Shown here: piece by piece, positions 43,125 to 53,178 of the stretch
How the letters are laid out: the number at the start of each line of letters is the position of its first letter
How positions within the stretch are numbered: position 1 is the first letter of the stretch
Origin: Zychaea mexicana
Lineage: Eukaryota > Mucoromycota > Mucoromycetes > Mucorales > Lichtheimiaceae
Reading direction: 5' to 3'
NCBI RefSeq assembly: GCF_025766255.1
Contig: NW_026516759.1
Coordinates: forward strand, 1-64,000
DNA: 64,000 nt
Position numbers and translations under genes: made by a program
Notes under the pieces: model-generated
Told to the model about the DNA's origin: nothing
Database searches by the model: none
The model's input: only the letters and a program-made list of their open reading frames with translations

Positions 43125-44842
43125 TTAAGTAATCAAAAACTTCATATTTTCATAATACATGAGCATCGGGTTTTCACCACTGCGTGTAGTAGTGCGCTCT
43201 ATATCGCCATAGCGTTCGCAGAAATCGCGATGCGTCAGCACCTTGACGCTTTTATCGCTTCCAGCACGCGTGCCGCGACACACCAACAAGTACATGTCTC
43301 TCAACAGTTCAAAGTTGGTCGGAAAAAAGATATCAAACCAGCCGGGCTGGACCATGTATGTTGAGCATGGCACCATCGTGCCTCTGTACCGCGTCTGCAC
43401 AACGGGTCCATCCACGCCTTCTACGGCATCGGGTAATTGTGAAAAGTCGGATAGGATCAGTCGATGGTGCGGGAAATGACGTTTGAGGGTTTCCAAGAAC
43501 AAGAACAGTTTGGTCGGAATGAACTCGGGTGCTGTGAGGTTGGGGCCCAACGGCATCAGTTGCAAAAACTTGTGCCACAGCTGCCGTGACAGAATAGGGC
43601 TTCGGTATCGCGTTTGTTTCCGTGTTGCTAGGTAGCGTGAAATGAGCGCGTCATTACCGACCGGTTCGTAGAGTTCCGAATAGTCGCCCTTTTCGTCTAT
43701 GCTGACGAGTGCTTGGTATGGTTGCAGTGTCTCCAAATCGTAGCGTATCACGTCATGTGCAAAGTTATCCTTAATGTGATAGCATCGTATGCATGCATGA
43801 GCGTTACAAATTGCGTACGGTATATGCCCTTTTTCTTAGACTTACAATGACTTCCATGCCCAAAAAGAAACACTCGTCGGGCACATGGATATCCCAGTCA
43901 AAGATACTCTTGTTGATGATCTTGACGCAGGTATGCTGTTCGGTCACGTCACGAACATCTTGACTTTCGGATTGACGCTCGGCAAGCTTGCCTGAGATTT
44001 CGATAATGTTGTACTGTGTGCGCTTGTAGACAGATGGCTCGTACTTTCGGATGTAATCGAGGATATTCATCATGAGCGTACCGTTACCAGCGCCCATTTC
44101 GTAGATAATCAAATCCTTGTGCGGATACAAGTTGAGCTTGTATTCCGAAACCATGTATTTTGCAACGGCGTAACCGTACCAAGGCTAACATTTGCAAAAT
44201 ACATTAATAAAACTGCAACAAGAATTGTGGAGGGAAGAACTAAGGAAGGAAGTGATAACCTTTCCCTCCCCATCCCCATGCGTAAATATTTACCTTGAAG
44301 AGTTCAGTAGGCGTGTGCCAGACCTGCCGTGCAACCTCGTCCACTTCATCGATCTCGCCTTCGATATCCTTGTACATCTTGGCCAGCAAGTCCATAAACT
44401 CCAAATGGTCCCGCAGCTCTGTAAAGTCAACATCCATTTCTGGCGAGAAGATAACAGCTTGCTTTGAAAAGTAGCCATAGTTGGGATTGTATAGACAATC
44501 GTCGATAAAGTCACGACTCAACATGCGCGTACGTGTCGGTGGAGTTTTGGCAGAAGCCACGTCCTCAGCCGTTTTCCGTGAATATTGTGGAATGGGCTTA
44601 TGTTGTTGATCGTTAAAGAAGGGATCGAGTAGGCCATTGCGAGGGGCAATGACTTTGGCTGAATTAGTGGCGGTAGTAGTCTTTTGTTGTTGAGTCGCAA
44701 GCCATCGTCGTAGTTGACACGGTCGTAGTGATGCTCGCAGTTGTGTGGGTGATGAAGCTTCCGGGCGATGCTTCAGCAAGTTAGTAGCAGTAGTAGTAGC
44801 AGGACGTCGTGCCTGGAATAACAGCCGTCGTTGTAGGGTCAT
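43125..44842 (-). CDS. Mitochondrial MidA/NDUFAF7-type SAM methyltransferase (DUF185)
   Basis: In animals NDUFAF7 methylates an Arg of a complex I subunit during assembly; fungal relatives carry the same fold. Three exons (44842-44294, 44184-43846 and 43769-43125) give 510 residues. The N-terminus is rich in Arg, Ser, Thr and Leu with no acidic residues for about 20 positions (MTLQRRLLFQARR), a typical mitochondrial presequence. The fold begins at RDFIDDCLYNPNYGYFSKQA. SAM motif I is IYEMGAGNGTLMMNILDYI, followed by YNIIEISGKLAERQ and then DNFAHDVIRY. The C-terminal half (PLGPNLTAPEFIPTKLFLFL, LILSDFSQLPDAVEGVDGPV) is typical of the fungal branch. A GTG 45 bp upstream extends the frame, but ATG at 44842 is preferred. 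Substrate is unproven. Confidence 0.88.
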
Positions 44843-45283
44843 ATACGAAACCAAAAACTTCAAAGATCTGGCAACATACAGCGCCACCCCCTTGGGTGTG
44901 CGCGAGAGCGAGAAGCTGGCCTTTTTAAATTCCGCTATAGCGAGTTATTAGTCAGGGCTTAAGAAGCCCAAGGTTGATCGACTCAGTTACTGTACCAACG
45001 AGCGTGTTTATCCGATAATAGAGACACACCCACAAAGCACATGTGTCATGTAAGTGTGTTTTAGTCGGTCTTATGTAGTACTAATCAATGCTGATATGAT
45101 GATGATAAAGCTCCTCAGGGCAACAACAGTGCATCCACTCCAAGCAGCTATAATGACAGGTGTTGATTAGTTATTGCACTTGTGTGCGTCGGGGTTTTCC
45201 ATTTCACATTTCAAATGAAAAATCCACGGCGGTATGTCGCAATTTGATCACTTTCTTTCACTTCTTTCATAAAACAAAAAAAA
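44843..45283. promoter_or_regulatory. Divergent intergenic region between methyltransferase and peroxiredoxin genes
   Basis: About 440 bp separates the two start codons, so it should contain both promoters. The 60 bp before the peroxiredoxin ATG is pyrimidine-rich and then A-rich. No specific binding motif stood out. Confidence 0.45.
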
Positions 45284-46124
45284 ATGGTAAAACCTTGCTT
45301 TCCTCCTTTGCAGGCTGTGATTAGACCCGTATCTCTTACTCATCTACTCTATTGAACTGGATAGACCATCAAAGTTGGCGACATCGTATGTACACCTTCT
45401 CTCTCTCTAAAAGAAGAAAGCGAAAAGACGAGACACAAGAAAAAATAGTAGTGAAAACGCTTACTAAAATAATGACATGCTTTACCCCAGATTCCTGACG
45501 GTACCTTGCAGTACGTTCCCTACGACCCCAGCGAGTCATTGGAAGCCTGTCCTCGGTAAGTGCACGTAAAACAAAGGTTGCAAGTACGATCCGATGCTTA
45601 CTGTCTATATTTTCTTTTGATGCGGCGGATGGTTAGTCCTTTGCCATACAAGATTCACGAAAAGTTAAAGGGCAAGAAGGCAATCATCTTTGCTATTCCC
45701 GGTAAGTCAGAAGTAAAAGCCTAACATGCGCTGCATATACAGTTGCTGACCAAAAAATCGTATCATAGGTCCATTCACACCCACCTGCTCTGAGGAACAT
45801 GTTCCCGGTTTCATCCAGGCTGCCGATGCATTGCACGCCAAGGGTGTCAGCGACATCGTCTGCTTGTCTGTTGTGGACGGATTCATCATGAACGCTTTCG
45901 GCAAGGTCACCGGTAGCAAGGACAAGGTCATCATGGCTGGTGACGGAAGCGCCACCTTCTCCGCAGCATTGGGCTTGACGCAGGACTTGTCTCAGGGAGG
46001 CATGGGTGTTCGCTCCAAGCGCTTCGCCATCTTGGTTGACGACTTGAAGGTCACCTACGTGGGTGTCGAGGAGGCCAGAGGCGTTACCGTCTCGGGTGCC
46101 AATGCTGTCATGGCCAAGCTTTAA
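45284..46124 (+). CDS. Peroxiredoxin, Prx5/PMP20 (Ahp1) type
   Basis: A thiol peroxidase that reduces H2O2 and alkyl hydroperoxides. Five exons (45284-45286, 45365-45385, 45491-45555, 45637-45701 and 45769-46124) give 169 residues. The first exon is just the start codon, joined to ACCATCAAAG so that the protein begins MTIKVGDIIPDGTLQYV. The active-site motif PGPFTPTCSEEHVPGF carries the peroxidatic Cys (about residue 58). HAKGVSDIVCLSVVDGFIMN and LGLTQDLSQGGMGVRSKR are typical of the Prx5 family. The protein ends ANAVMAKL, and the AKL tripeptide is a type 1 peroxisome-targeting signal, as in fungal PMP20. An alternative Cys near residue 33 (EACPRP) may take part in disulfide formation. Confidence 0.93.
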
Positions 46125-46721
46125 AGTCCATTTTATAAAATAAAAAAGGAGCTGTGCTTATATTCCCCCCACCACCACACCCTCCCTCTTTATTCTGCTC
46201 GGCAGCGGTATGGATTGTGAGGGCGAGATACATACAATTTCGTATTTTAGAGTGGAGCATGCTGTTCCGATTGCTATCACCGACTTTTGGTATATTTCTT
46301 GTTGGTGTTACACGAACTCGGTAGTATATAAAACGAGTGAGAACGGATAGTTTCTGCCTGTCAAAAAAAGCCCATAGCCTTCCACCTGAAACTAGGCAGC
46401 CTGCCGTGGCCGATGACTAGTGCTGTGAAGGTGCTGCTGCTGCCATCTGTGCAGGGCTCAAGACTTGGAAGCTAGAAAAGTTGGATCAACAGGCTTAATC
46501 TTGTCCAAGACCCCTTTTTGTCCTGGGGCGAGAAGCAACGTATTTTTCTTATGATTGCAGGGGACGGCGTCAAACCCATCGAAATAGTTACTGCATTGTT
46601 TGAATAAAGCGTACGCATACCCGTTGGGTCGAAGCAATCATATTCGCCAGAGGTTGCAGACGATACATAAAATATAAAAGCGCTGTCACACCTCAAAAGA
46701 CCTGTTTACTCTTCAGTCATC
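46125..46721. other. Intergenic, no feature seen
   Basis: About 600 bp between two same-strand genes. The first part is the peroxiredoxin 3' region (A-rich at 46133-46147). A TATA-like TATATAAAA occurs near 46324. No RNA gene was recognised. Confidence 0.45.
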
Positions 46722-47319
46722 ATGCCAAAAAAGTGTAAGCACCCTGAAAGAAGAAGGTTACAACGCGTTTTCCTTATCCAATCTTCTTATACTGTGACAT
46801 TCCTTAGATTACTGCGATTTTTGCAAGTGTTCTTTCCCTGACAATGTCACCAATCGCCAAAACCATATTAATGGAGCAGTGCACAAGGCGAATCGGAAAC
46901 TTCATTACGACTGGTTCAAAGGTAGTTTTCTTTAAAGTTTGTGCAAGCCTTTGACACTCACCTGAAGAGATTGGCAAACAGATCCGGACGAATATATTCA
47001 CGAACAAGCTAGTAAGCCACCGTGTCGTCGTTATTTGATGCAAGGCTATTGTGAATATCAACTCCAGTGTCGATACAGTCATATCACCTACGATCCGGCA
47101 GGTCGACCCATCTATCCCCCCGAACTGACAGCTTGGCTGCAGGAACGACAACAAGCCGATGCCACTGCACGTGCACAGGCGCCAGTGGCAACACCATCCA
47201 TGGACAAGCCAAAATATCGTCTACCACGAGGATGGAAAGTGCGTGAGCTGCCACCGTCATTGAAGCCGCCACCACCTTCGCCACCGTATTCATGGTCTAA
47301 TGCAGGTGTCTGGGGTTGA
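46722..47319 (+). CDS. ZMAT5: U11/U12 snRNP 20 kDa protein (ZMAT5) homologue
   Basis: A component of the U11/U12 di-snRNP, which recognises U12-type introns. Three exons (46722-46734, 46808-46921 and 46970-47319) give 158 residues. The N-terminus is a matrin/U1-C-type C2H2 zinc finger (MPKKYYCDFCKCSF, NRQNHINGAVHKANR, HYDWFK). It is followed by a CCCH finger, PPCRRYLMQGYCEYQLQCRY with SH, exactly the pair found in human ZMAT5 and absent from U1-C. The tail PRGWKVRELPPSLKPPP matches the conserved ELPPSLxPPP signature. The last residues WG also match. The domain order separates it clearly from U1-C. It implies that this fungus keeps a minor spliceosome, although all introns examined in this window look U2-type. 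Confidence 0.9.
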
Positions 47320-47438
47320 TCGTAGATCACACGACGACGGGCTCTTAATTGTGCCACCTTTCAGTTCCCTTTCGCGTATATTTTTTTTTGTCATTCATTC
47401 TTCTCTGTATATAATTACATTTCACATTGACCATACCC

Positions 47439-48074
47439 ATGTACAAAAGGCTACCTTCAACCGATACATTACTGAGCAAACCACCATATACAACAAATAT
47501 ACACGATCTCAAACACAACCTTGTCGATGAGCTAAAAAACCAAAACAATTTTCAAGCCGGCGAAGCGCTATTTGCGCACTTGCTGAAACGGCTACAGTTG
47601 CAGGACTCTTTCGGACAACCGGCCGACGTGTATAATCCAGACAAGCCCAAATACTTTCGAACAGAACGTCCATTCGGCTTTGCAGAAATCGGAAACTTTC
47701 GCAAAGCTGTAGTAACCATGATCCGATACTCACCGCATCCGGAAACAGGCCTAAAATATGCCAGTTTCTTACTCGAACAGATTGATCCACCCCTTCGCGA
47801 TGGACATACCGAAATCACAGCCTTGATCAATCTAATATATATCTACAGCCACAGCGGCGCGGACGAGTATCTCAAGAATGCATTGGATTTCGTCAAGATT
47901 GGGCTTGACCGTGGGTTACATTTGTATCGAAAAAGTCATTATGAGGAGACTCGCACGTTCAAGGATTCCTCGTCCGTGTTCTCGTCAGTCTGCAAACCTA
48001 TATTGCGATATCATAAGTTGCAACCCACACTTGATGGCAGAGGACTTGAGCCGTATGTATCTCCTGGCAAATAA
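47439..48074 (+). CDS. Hypothetical protein, 211 aa
   Basis: An uninterrupted frame starting MYKRLPSTDTLLSKPP. It reads as a compact, mostly helical protein (NNFQAGEALFAHLLKRLQLQ, NFRKAVVTMIRYSPHPETGL, TEITALINLIYIYSHSGADE), then EYLKNALDFVKIGLDRGLHL, and ends YVSPGK. The alternating helices with small residues look TPR/PPR-like but no repeat consensus is convincing. There is no signal peptide and no membrane segment. It lies 120 bp behind ZMAT5 on the same strand and is convergent with RBX1. Balanced composition and length make it a likely real gene. The family was not recognised. Confidence 0.7.
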   Translation: MYKRLPSTDTLLSKPPYTTNIHDLKHNLVDELKNQNNFQAGEALFAHLLKRLQLQDSFGQPADVYNPDKPKYFRTERPFGFAEIGNFRKAVVTMIRYSPHPETGLKYASFLLEQIDPPLRDGHTEITALINLIYIYSHSGADEYLKNALDFVKIGLDRGLHLYRKSHYEETRTFKDSSSVFSSVCKPILRYHKLQPTLDGRGLEPYVSPGK

Positions 48075-48391
48075 ATTCCACTTCTCCCCGCCCATCACCC
48101 TCTCAATCTACACTGATGATGATACCCTTGTTTGCATTTCTTCCCCCCGCCCGTTTCGGCTTCTTTGCCAAAAAAAAACAGACATCATTGCGTGTTGGTG
48201 TATTTGTCCTGAAGAATGGTTTTTGGTAATAAGCGAGGGAAAGAGAGTGAAAGAGAGAAGGCAGTGTGAGAGCAAGTGTATGTTTGTGTGTGAAAGGGAG
48301 AAGAGAAAGAAAGAACGCAGCTTATATAGGTGTATCTCATTTGGATGTATGTAATCCCATTCAATGCACCGTCGTTCCAACGATGATGCAT
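48075..48391. other. Convergent 3' region
   Basis: About 315 bp between the stop codons of the 211-aa gene and RBX1, which face each other. It should contain both polyadenylation regions. It has a GA-rich tract near 48240-48315 and no other recognised feature. Confidence 0.5.
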
Positions 48392-49276
48392 TTATCGTCC
48401 ATATCTATTAACACAAAGGCCATTTTGATCAATACACTCATTGCACACTTTCATAACGAGCCCTCCACAGACAGAGCAAAAAAGAAAGAAACTTACTTTT
48501 GCCATTCCCATTCACGGTTGTCCAAGGGACATACTTGACGACTCTTGAGCCAGCGGGATATACAGTGGAAATGGAAAGCGTGCTATAGCCGATAAGGAGA
48601 AAAACGCGTGTATCAGAAAGTGTTGATATAGAGCATGAGAGCTCGAGCAATAGAGAGAGAGAGAGAAAAACGCTACTTACGTTGCAAGTACCCCACGCGA
48701 CTGTGCACTCTTCGGAAGTAGCCGAAGCCTGGTTCGCTTGACATTCAATACCTAAATGAAAAATATATTTTTAAGTCCTCTTACTACCTTTTACCACTAA
48801 TTGATAGAGGGAATCAAAATACTACGTACATAAATCCATAATGTGATTTCTGCAAATGGCGCAATTATCGACGACAATGTCTATCGAAAAAAAAGCAAAA
48901 AGATTAGTTTAATGAACATGATTGACACGTTCAACATGAATAGATTCCTTTCAATTCTTGGTTCAGAGATAAAGATTAAAAGTACTTACCCCAAGCCCAG
49001 AGTGCAACAGCATTCCACTAGAAGATAAAAAGATAATAAGCGTCCATTGTTGGAAATCATTACAGATTGCGTGTGTGTGTGTGTGTGTGTGTATGTGTCT
49101 GTGTACACCGTGTTCCTGCAGAACACAAAAAAGTTTACCTTTTTGACTTCGAATCGCTTCTTATCACCAACGTCCTTGGCCTTTCCTTTGCCTTTGACGA
49201 CTTCTTTTTGTTGTTCTGGCTCCTCACTCTGCTCGTTGGCAGGTGGAACGTCGTCAATATCCATGGGCGTTGACAT
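48392..49276 (-). CDS. RBX1: RING-box protein 1 (Roc1/Hrt1), cullin-RING ligase subunit
   Basis: RBX1 binds cullins and recruits the E2 enzyme in SCF and related ubiquitin ligases. At least five exons are joined. The N-terminal tail is acidic/Gln-rich with a KGKGKAKD patch. The conserved cullin-binding strand [20 protein letters not shown] follows, then the RING-H2 zinc ligands [51 protein letters not shown] and [17 protein letters not shown]. The start is fixed by [12 protein letters not shown]. The final residues are YGR, from a tiny last exon (48392-48400 region), where YGH is usual. An intron near 49060-49095 contains a GT microsatellite. A small, essential and highly conserved protein. 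Confidence 0.93.
49073..49105. repeat. GT microsatellite in an RBX1 intron
   Basis: A run of GTGTGT dinucleotides with a few interruptions, within the intron that follows the first coding exon of RBX1. Confidence 0.8.
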
Positions 49277-49734
49277 TATGTGTGCGTTGTGTTGTTCGTT
49301 ACTGCCAAAGAAAAAGGGTAGCGCAGTCGGCTTCAAGCAAAAAAGTAGGAATGGAAAATTCGGAGTTATGGGATACGTCATTGCTTTAAGTCGCGATTGA
49401 CGATGCCACTGTCAACCCCTTCCAATGAATCCAGTTTACATGCAACAGTACGTTCAACGTATTATCACATATACATGGACATACGCTGTGTTTTCTATGA
49501 AAGAATTTAAGTCATAGCTCCCGATAGTAGCTACTTGGCACGATAAGGGTAAGCAACAGTGATAGGCTGAAATTAGTCGGCATGAGCGGCGCGAGGTGGC
49601 CCTTACTCGTTGTTGCCATTTTTGACTGATGTGATACGCACAAGCCCAAGTAGCATTTCTTACTGACTACAAGTCAAGCACTCTGTCTTCTTTCTCAGAT
49701 ACTATTTCTATTTAAAAGCTCTCCTCACCATCGT
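49277..49734. other. Intergenic, no feature seen
   Basis: About 460 bp upstream of RBX1. It should hold the RBX1 promoter. No motif was recognised. Confidence 0.45.
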
Positions 49735-50055
49735 TTATAAGATCCCTTGGCTCATACTTTTCTGACGTATCTTTAAGCTGATCCTCCTTGCTCCTACTAC
49801 TACTTTATCAACTTTATAATTCCATCTGATGATACAGCATACAACAGCCATAAATATAAGGCAAAGCTGCCAAAACATCCTGTGATATTCTGTAACAGAT
49901 AACTTGTTGTTGAGCCTATTTTCAAGATAGCTGATACTAGCAGCAATCTCACCACCTCCTATATTGGTTATTGTCAATATTCTTGCAAAGTGTATAGCGG
50001 AATGACGACAACTTTTAAGCAGACCAAACAAACTATCATTATCCAATATTCAGCT
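49735..50055 (-). CDS. Putative small membrane protein (exon), uncertain
   Basis: The minus-strand frame of about 103 residues reads DNDSLFGLLKSCRHSAIHFA, then ISYLENRLNNKLSVTEYHRM, and next a hydrophobic helix (FWQLCLIFMAVVCCIIRW) and a basic tail. A splice acceptor (TTCTAG) just before the first residues suggests this is the last exon of a longer gene running from about 50.6 kb. The helix followed by a short cytosolic tail suggests a membrane-anchored protein. No family was recognised, and the upstream exons are not settled. Confidence 0.3.
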
Positions 50056-50275
50056 AGAAAGCTACTCTCTCGGAATATTGGGTTCACATGTAAATACCGA
50101 GTACTTTTCTATGTTTGTGGGTAGAAAAAAGAAGGAGAACATATGAAGGCTCTGGTGACGACGACGCGGATAAGAATGTAATACTTTAAAAGAGAGATGG
50201 TAAATAATTCTCTATAACGACAACGCTGGTTCTTATGATAATTGGGTGACTGCAGCCAAATTCTCACGCAGTTTT

Positions 50276-50530
50276 CTTCTTTTCGCTCGGCATGAAACTT
50301 GTACCCACTATCCGCTCCAGCTGAATTTCTGAAAAATTTTGGCGTATTAGGAACTGTAACCGGGGAAAAATTAGCTGCCAGCTGAGACAGACTCCTCTCC
50401 CTTGATTGTGTGTAAGAAAGGGGGAACAGTTACCAATGATATCAGATGCTTCTCGTAATTGTGAGCATATAACAGAATGAGCCACGTTCGTTGACCGTGA
50501 TGAGTCGCCAACCTTCTTTGTTCCTTCCGA
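50276..50530 (-). CDS. Putative short protein, two exons, uncertain
   Basis: On the minus strand a frame reads GDSSRSTNVAHSVICSQLRE, then ASDII. A GTAACT donor and a TTTTTCAG acceptor would join it to EIQLERIVGTSFMPSEKKKT and a stop, giving one continuous amphipathic helix. The start codon is not identified. It may belong to the same transcript as the membrane-protein exon downstream. The evidence is only splice geometry and helix continuity. Confidence 0.22.
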
Positions 50531-50675
50531 TTATATGCTGCTTACTATTACTACTACTACTGGTAGTAGTACTCTCTGGCGACATATGACACATTTCTGT
50601 AGAGTTCAGCGCTCGTGTTTTTTTTCTATCATTACTCAGTCCAGTCAACGGACAAGAAGAGCAAGTCGACGTCAT

Positions 50676-51433
50676 TGCCAGTTTTCATAAAAGAAAGGAG
50701 GGCATGCGCATGGTGACAATCCAGCAATAAAAGATAATGCGCAAAATGGGTTACAATGACGTTCTCGTGGTACAACAACAATCCTCGCAAACCCATTGGG
50801 CAATCATTGCGGGGTACTCCCTCTCTTTCCTTTATTTTTGTAGCATCAGCAGCCTCATCCGTGGGCAACGTGCTGAGGAGTGGAGCAGGAGTGTGGAGAA
50901 AGAGAGATATGATGATGATGATGATGATGATGATCACGAGGCTGTCTGCAGTTTCCACCTAATAATGGAACCTAGCGTGCATTTTATCAATCTCCATAAT
51001 GAAAACAAAAAGCTTAACAAAGAAAGACCAAGCTTCCATCAGCTTCCAGTAGATATTCCATGTAAAAGGAAAACAAGTAAGCTACTTGTAATGCCTTGTT
51101 GACATAGTGATGCAATGCAACTTAGCAGCACATAACAAGCTGTCTACTAATAAGAACCCTTCCGATTTCCTTACTATATTTTCTCTATAATTACTGCTGC
51201 TGCCTTGTGCAGCAACAAAAACAACACAGCTACATACATGATTTATATATACACTGTTGTTCCATCACAAGACCTTTGTCTGTTCCTTCCTTCTTTATAC
51301 ATATCTGTCCTATAAATATCTATTTAAAAAGCCCTTTTTCTGCGTGGCTGCGTAATAAATATTATCTCTCTGATTTTCTTTCCACGCTTACGCCGTTTCT
51401 TTTCTATTGCCAAAGCAGCAGCAACAAAAAACA
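50676..51433. other. Intergenic, with ATG/ATC trinucleotide run
   Basis: About 760 bp. A (GAT)n run of eight or nine units lies near 50909-50934. Overlapping frames here are low-complexity or antisense. The part just before 51434 (CA/AAC-rich) is a plausible leader of the acidic protein gene. Confidence 0.4.
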
Positions 51434-51895
51434 ATGCTTACGACATACCGACCCTCCTCATTATTGACATCATCCAATGTCGCTAATCTTCCTGGTGCAA
51501 CGCGATCTTGTACACGCCTTGATGAAATTCTTTCATCTGCCTCTTCTTCTGCTACTACCACCACTACTATGGCAAAGTCATCCACCAGCAAAAGTAACGA
51601 TAGCAACAATGACAACAGCGACGACCATGGCAACAAAAACTGCTTCATTGATAATGCTGATAAATCATCCCAGCAACAGCGACAGCGTCACGAAGAATCG
51701 ATTGCTGATATAATGGAGGATGATGAAGACGACTACTACGACTACTACGACGATGACTCTACAACAACTGTGTTTCTCCAATACAAGCCATTCCGCTTAT
51801 CTTCATTTTACCGTCGTCGGCGTTGCTCTCTTTTGGCATCCATGGACTCTTGTCGGATGGAGACAATATTTGAAGAGGAAGAAGAACAAGAATGA
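51434..51895 (+). CDS. Small acidic, Ser/Asp-rich protein
   Basis: A single-exon frame of 153 residues starting MLTTYRPSSLLTSSNVANLP. It has a Ser/Thr run, an Asn/Asp-rich stretch, then a strongly acidic Tyr-Asp repeat (MEDDEDDYYDYYDDD). A short Arg-rich segment (SFYRRRRCSLLASMDSCRM) and a Glu-rich end follow. There is no domain and no signal peptide. The leader contains a TATA-like TATAAATA about 120 bp upstream, and the 3' side is CT-rich. It could be a genuine disordered protein or a chance open frame in low-complexity DNA; the defined ATG and leader favour the former. Confidence 0.5.
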   Translation: MLTTYRPSSLLTSSNVANLPGATRSCTRLDEILSSASSSATTTTTMAKSSTSKSNDSNNDNSDDHGNKNCFIDNADKSSQQQRQRHEESIADIMEDDEDDYYDYYDDDSTTTVFLQYKPFRLSSFYRRRRCSLLASMDSCRMETIFEEEEEQE

Positions 51896-52530
51896 ATCTG
51901 CATACAGCAGCAGTGTCCTTTCCCTCCCTCTCTCTCTATCTCTCTCTTATAGTATCCTTACTAATCCTCACTGTAAATGTATTATTCATCGTTACTCTTC
52001 TTCTTCTTCTTCCAATCACATCTTCATCGTCTCATTTGTATATACTTCTTTCCTTTTATTCGCTTTTTTCTCCATCATGTTATGTCGTTCTTTTTATAAA
52101 AAGAAACCTTTTTTTCTTCCTTCCTTGGCCCCCGTGACAGCAGCCAGCCCCGCCGCCACCTCTCTTTTGGACTTTCATGTGCAGCTTTTTTTTCCACCAG
52201 TGGTGGTCACGCGCACAAGCAAATGCTACTCCTCTCTCTCTCTCTCTTACAATACTTTACTCTCAAGTTGGTGTATGCAAAACAAAAAGTCGTGTTTATT
52301 CATTTTTTTCAAAACGGCGGAATGGATATAAAGATGATATGATGCTATGTATATGCCACAAGAAGATGGCTGTTTACAAGCAAGTTTTGAAAGTAGTATT
52401 TAAAGATAGAAAGGTAATTATAAGAATTGATCCACATCCTTCCACTTGAAGGCAAGGATGAGACCCATCGCCGCCAAAAAAGAAAAAGGAAAAAAAGAGC
52501 GTCGTTCTTCTGGCTAACAGCTACGGAAAG
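51896..52530. other. Intergenic, CT-rich
   Basis: About 635 bp between convergent genes. It contains several CTCTCT and CTTCTT tracts (51920-52020, 52230-52250). No gene was recognised. Confidence 0.45.
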
Positions 52531-53178
52531 CTACTCCTGGTCGTCGTTGTTCACACGCTCGACAACGGCTGCATGTCGAATCACTATAGCAGAGAAATCA
52601 TTATCAGTGATATGTGCGTAGTATATGAGGAGGACTGCATAAAAGGTACTATTATGCCGACGAAGCGGCTTTGACGATGATTACGACACAGAGCAAGCCA
52701 GCACATGAAATATAAAGCCGAACTTACGTGTAGTCTTTCCCGTGCGTTCGTTGGTGATATAATAGCATGGGTGGTCGGCCGTCGCGCTTCCCATCACTTT
52801 TCCACCAATGCCCTGCTTCTGAAGAAAATAGAAAAGACATTTCTTTTTCGTTACAAAGTTCTATCATATTTGTGTGCGCTCTTGTTGTGGGAGCAATGTG
52901 TACAGAAAGCACATTTACTGGCTTTGTCAAAACTTCTTGGATAGTTCCCTGAGACCGCGCTTCAACTAAACACACATGTAGGGTAGAACGTAGTCAGCCA
53001 GATCGGCTTAAAGAAAAATGCAGTCTGCATAGCACGGTCCATTGCGCAATTTTTTTTGTTGTTCATGTCTTACAATGCTTCAATGATTTGATAGGATGCA
53101 ATACTTACTGCCTTCCAAAGGCTTATAAGCGACAAGTTCGCCTGCTTTGTAAATGCTAGCGGATCGTGTGGCTGTCAT
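52531..53178 (-). CDS. Small Hva1/TUDOR-domain protein (DUF2945-like)
   Basis: Four exons (53178-53109, 52965-52919, 52818-52728 and 52583-52531) give 86 residues beginning MTATRSASIYKAGELVAYKP. The pattern is a short beta-barrel: GELVAYKPLEG, IEARSQGTIQEVLTKP, then KVMGSATADHPCYYITNERT, GKTTLIRHAAVVERVN. It matches the layout of the hypervirulence-associated TUDOR domain (G-D-x-V-x-W/Y, G-x-V-x-x-V, Y-x-I/V-x-N, H-x-x-x-L/V). These are very small fungal and bacterial proteins of poorly known function. All splice phases agree and the total is a multiple of three. The name is a family label only; no virulence role is implied. Confidence 0.6.

Noticed and set aside
50632..50958. Minus-strand frame with an Ile run (about nine Ile)
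   Set aside because: The run is the complement of the (GAT)n microsatellite; the rest is low-complexity without splice partners.
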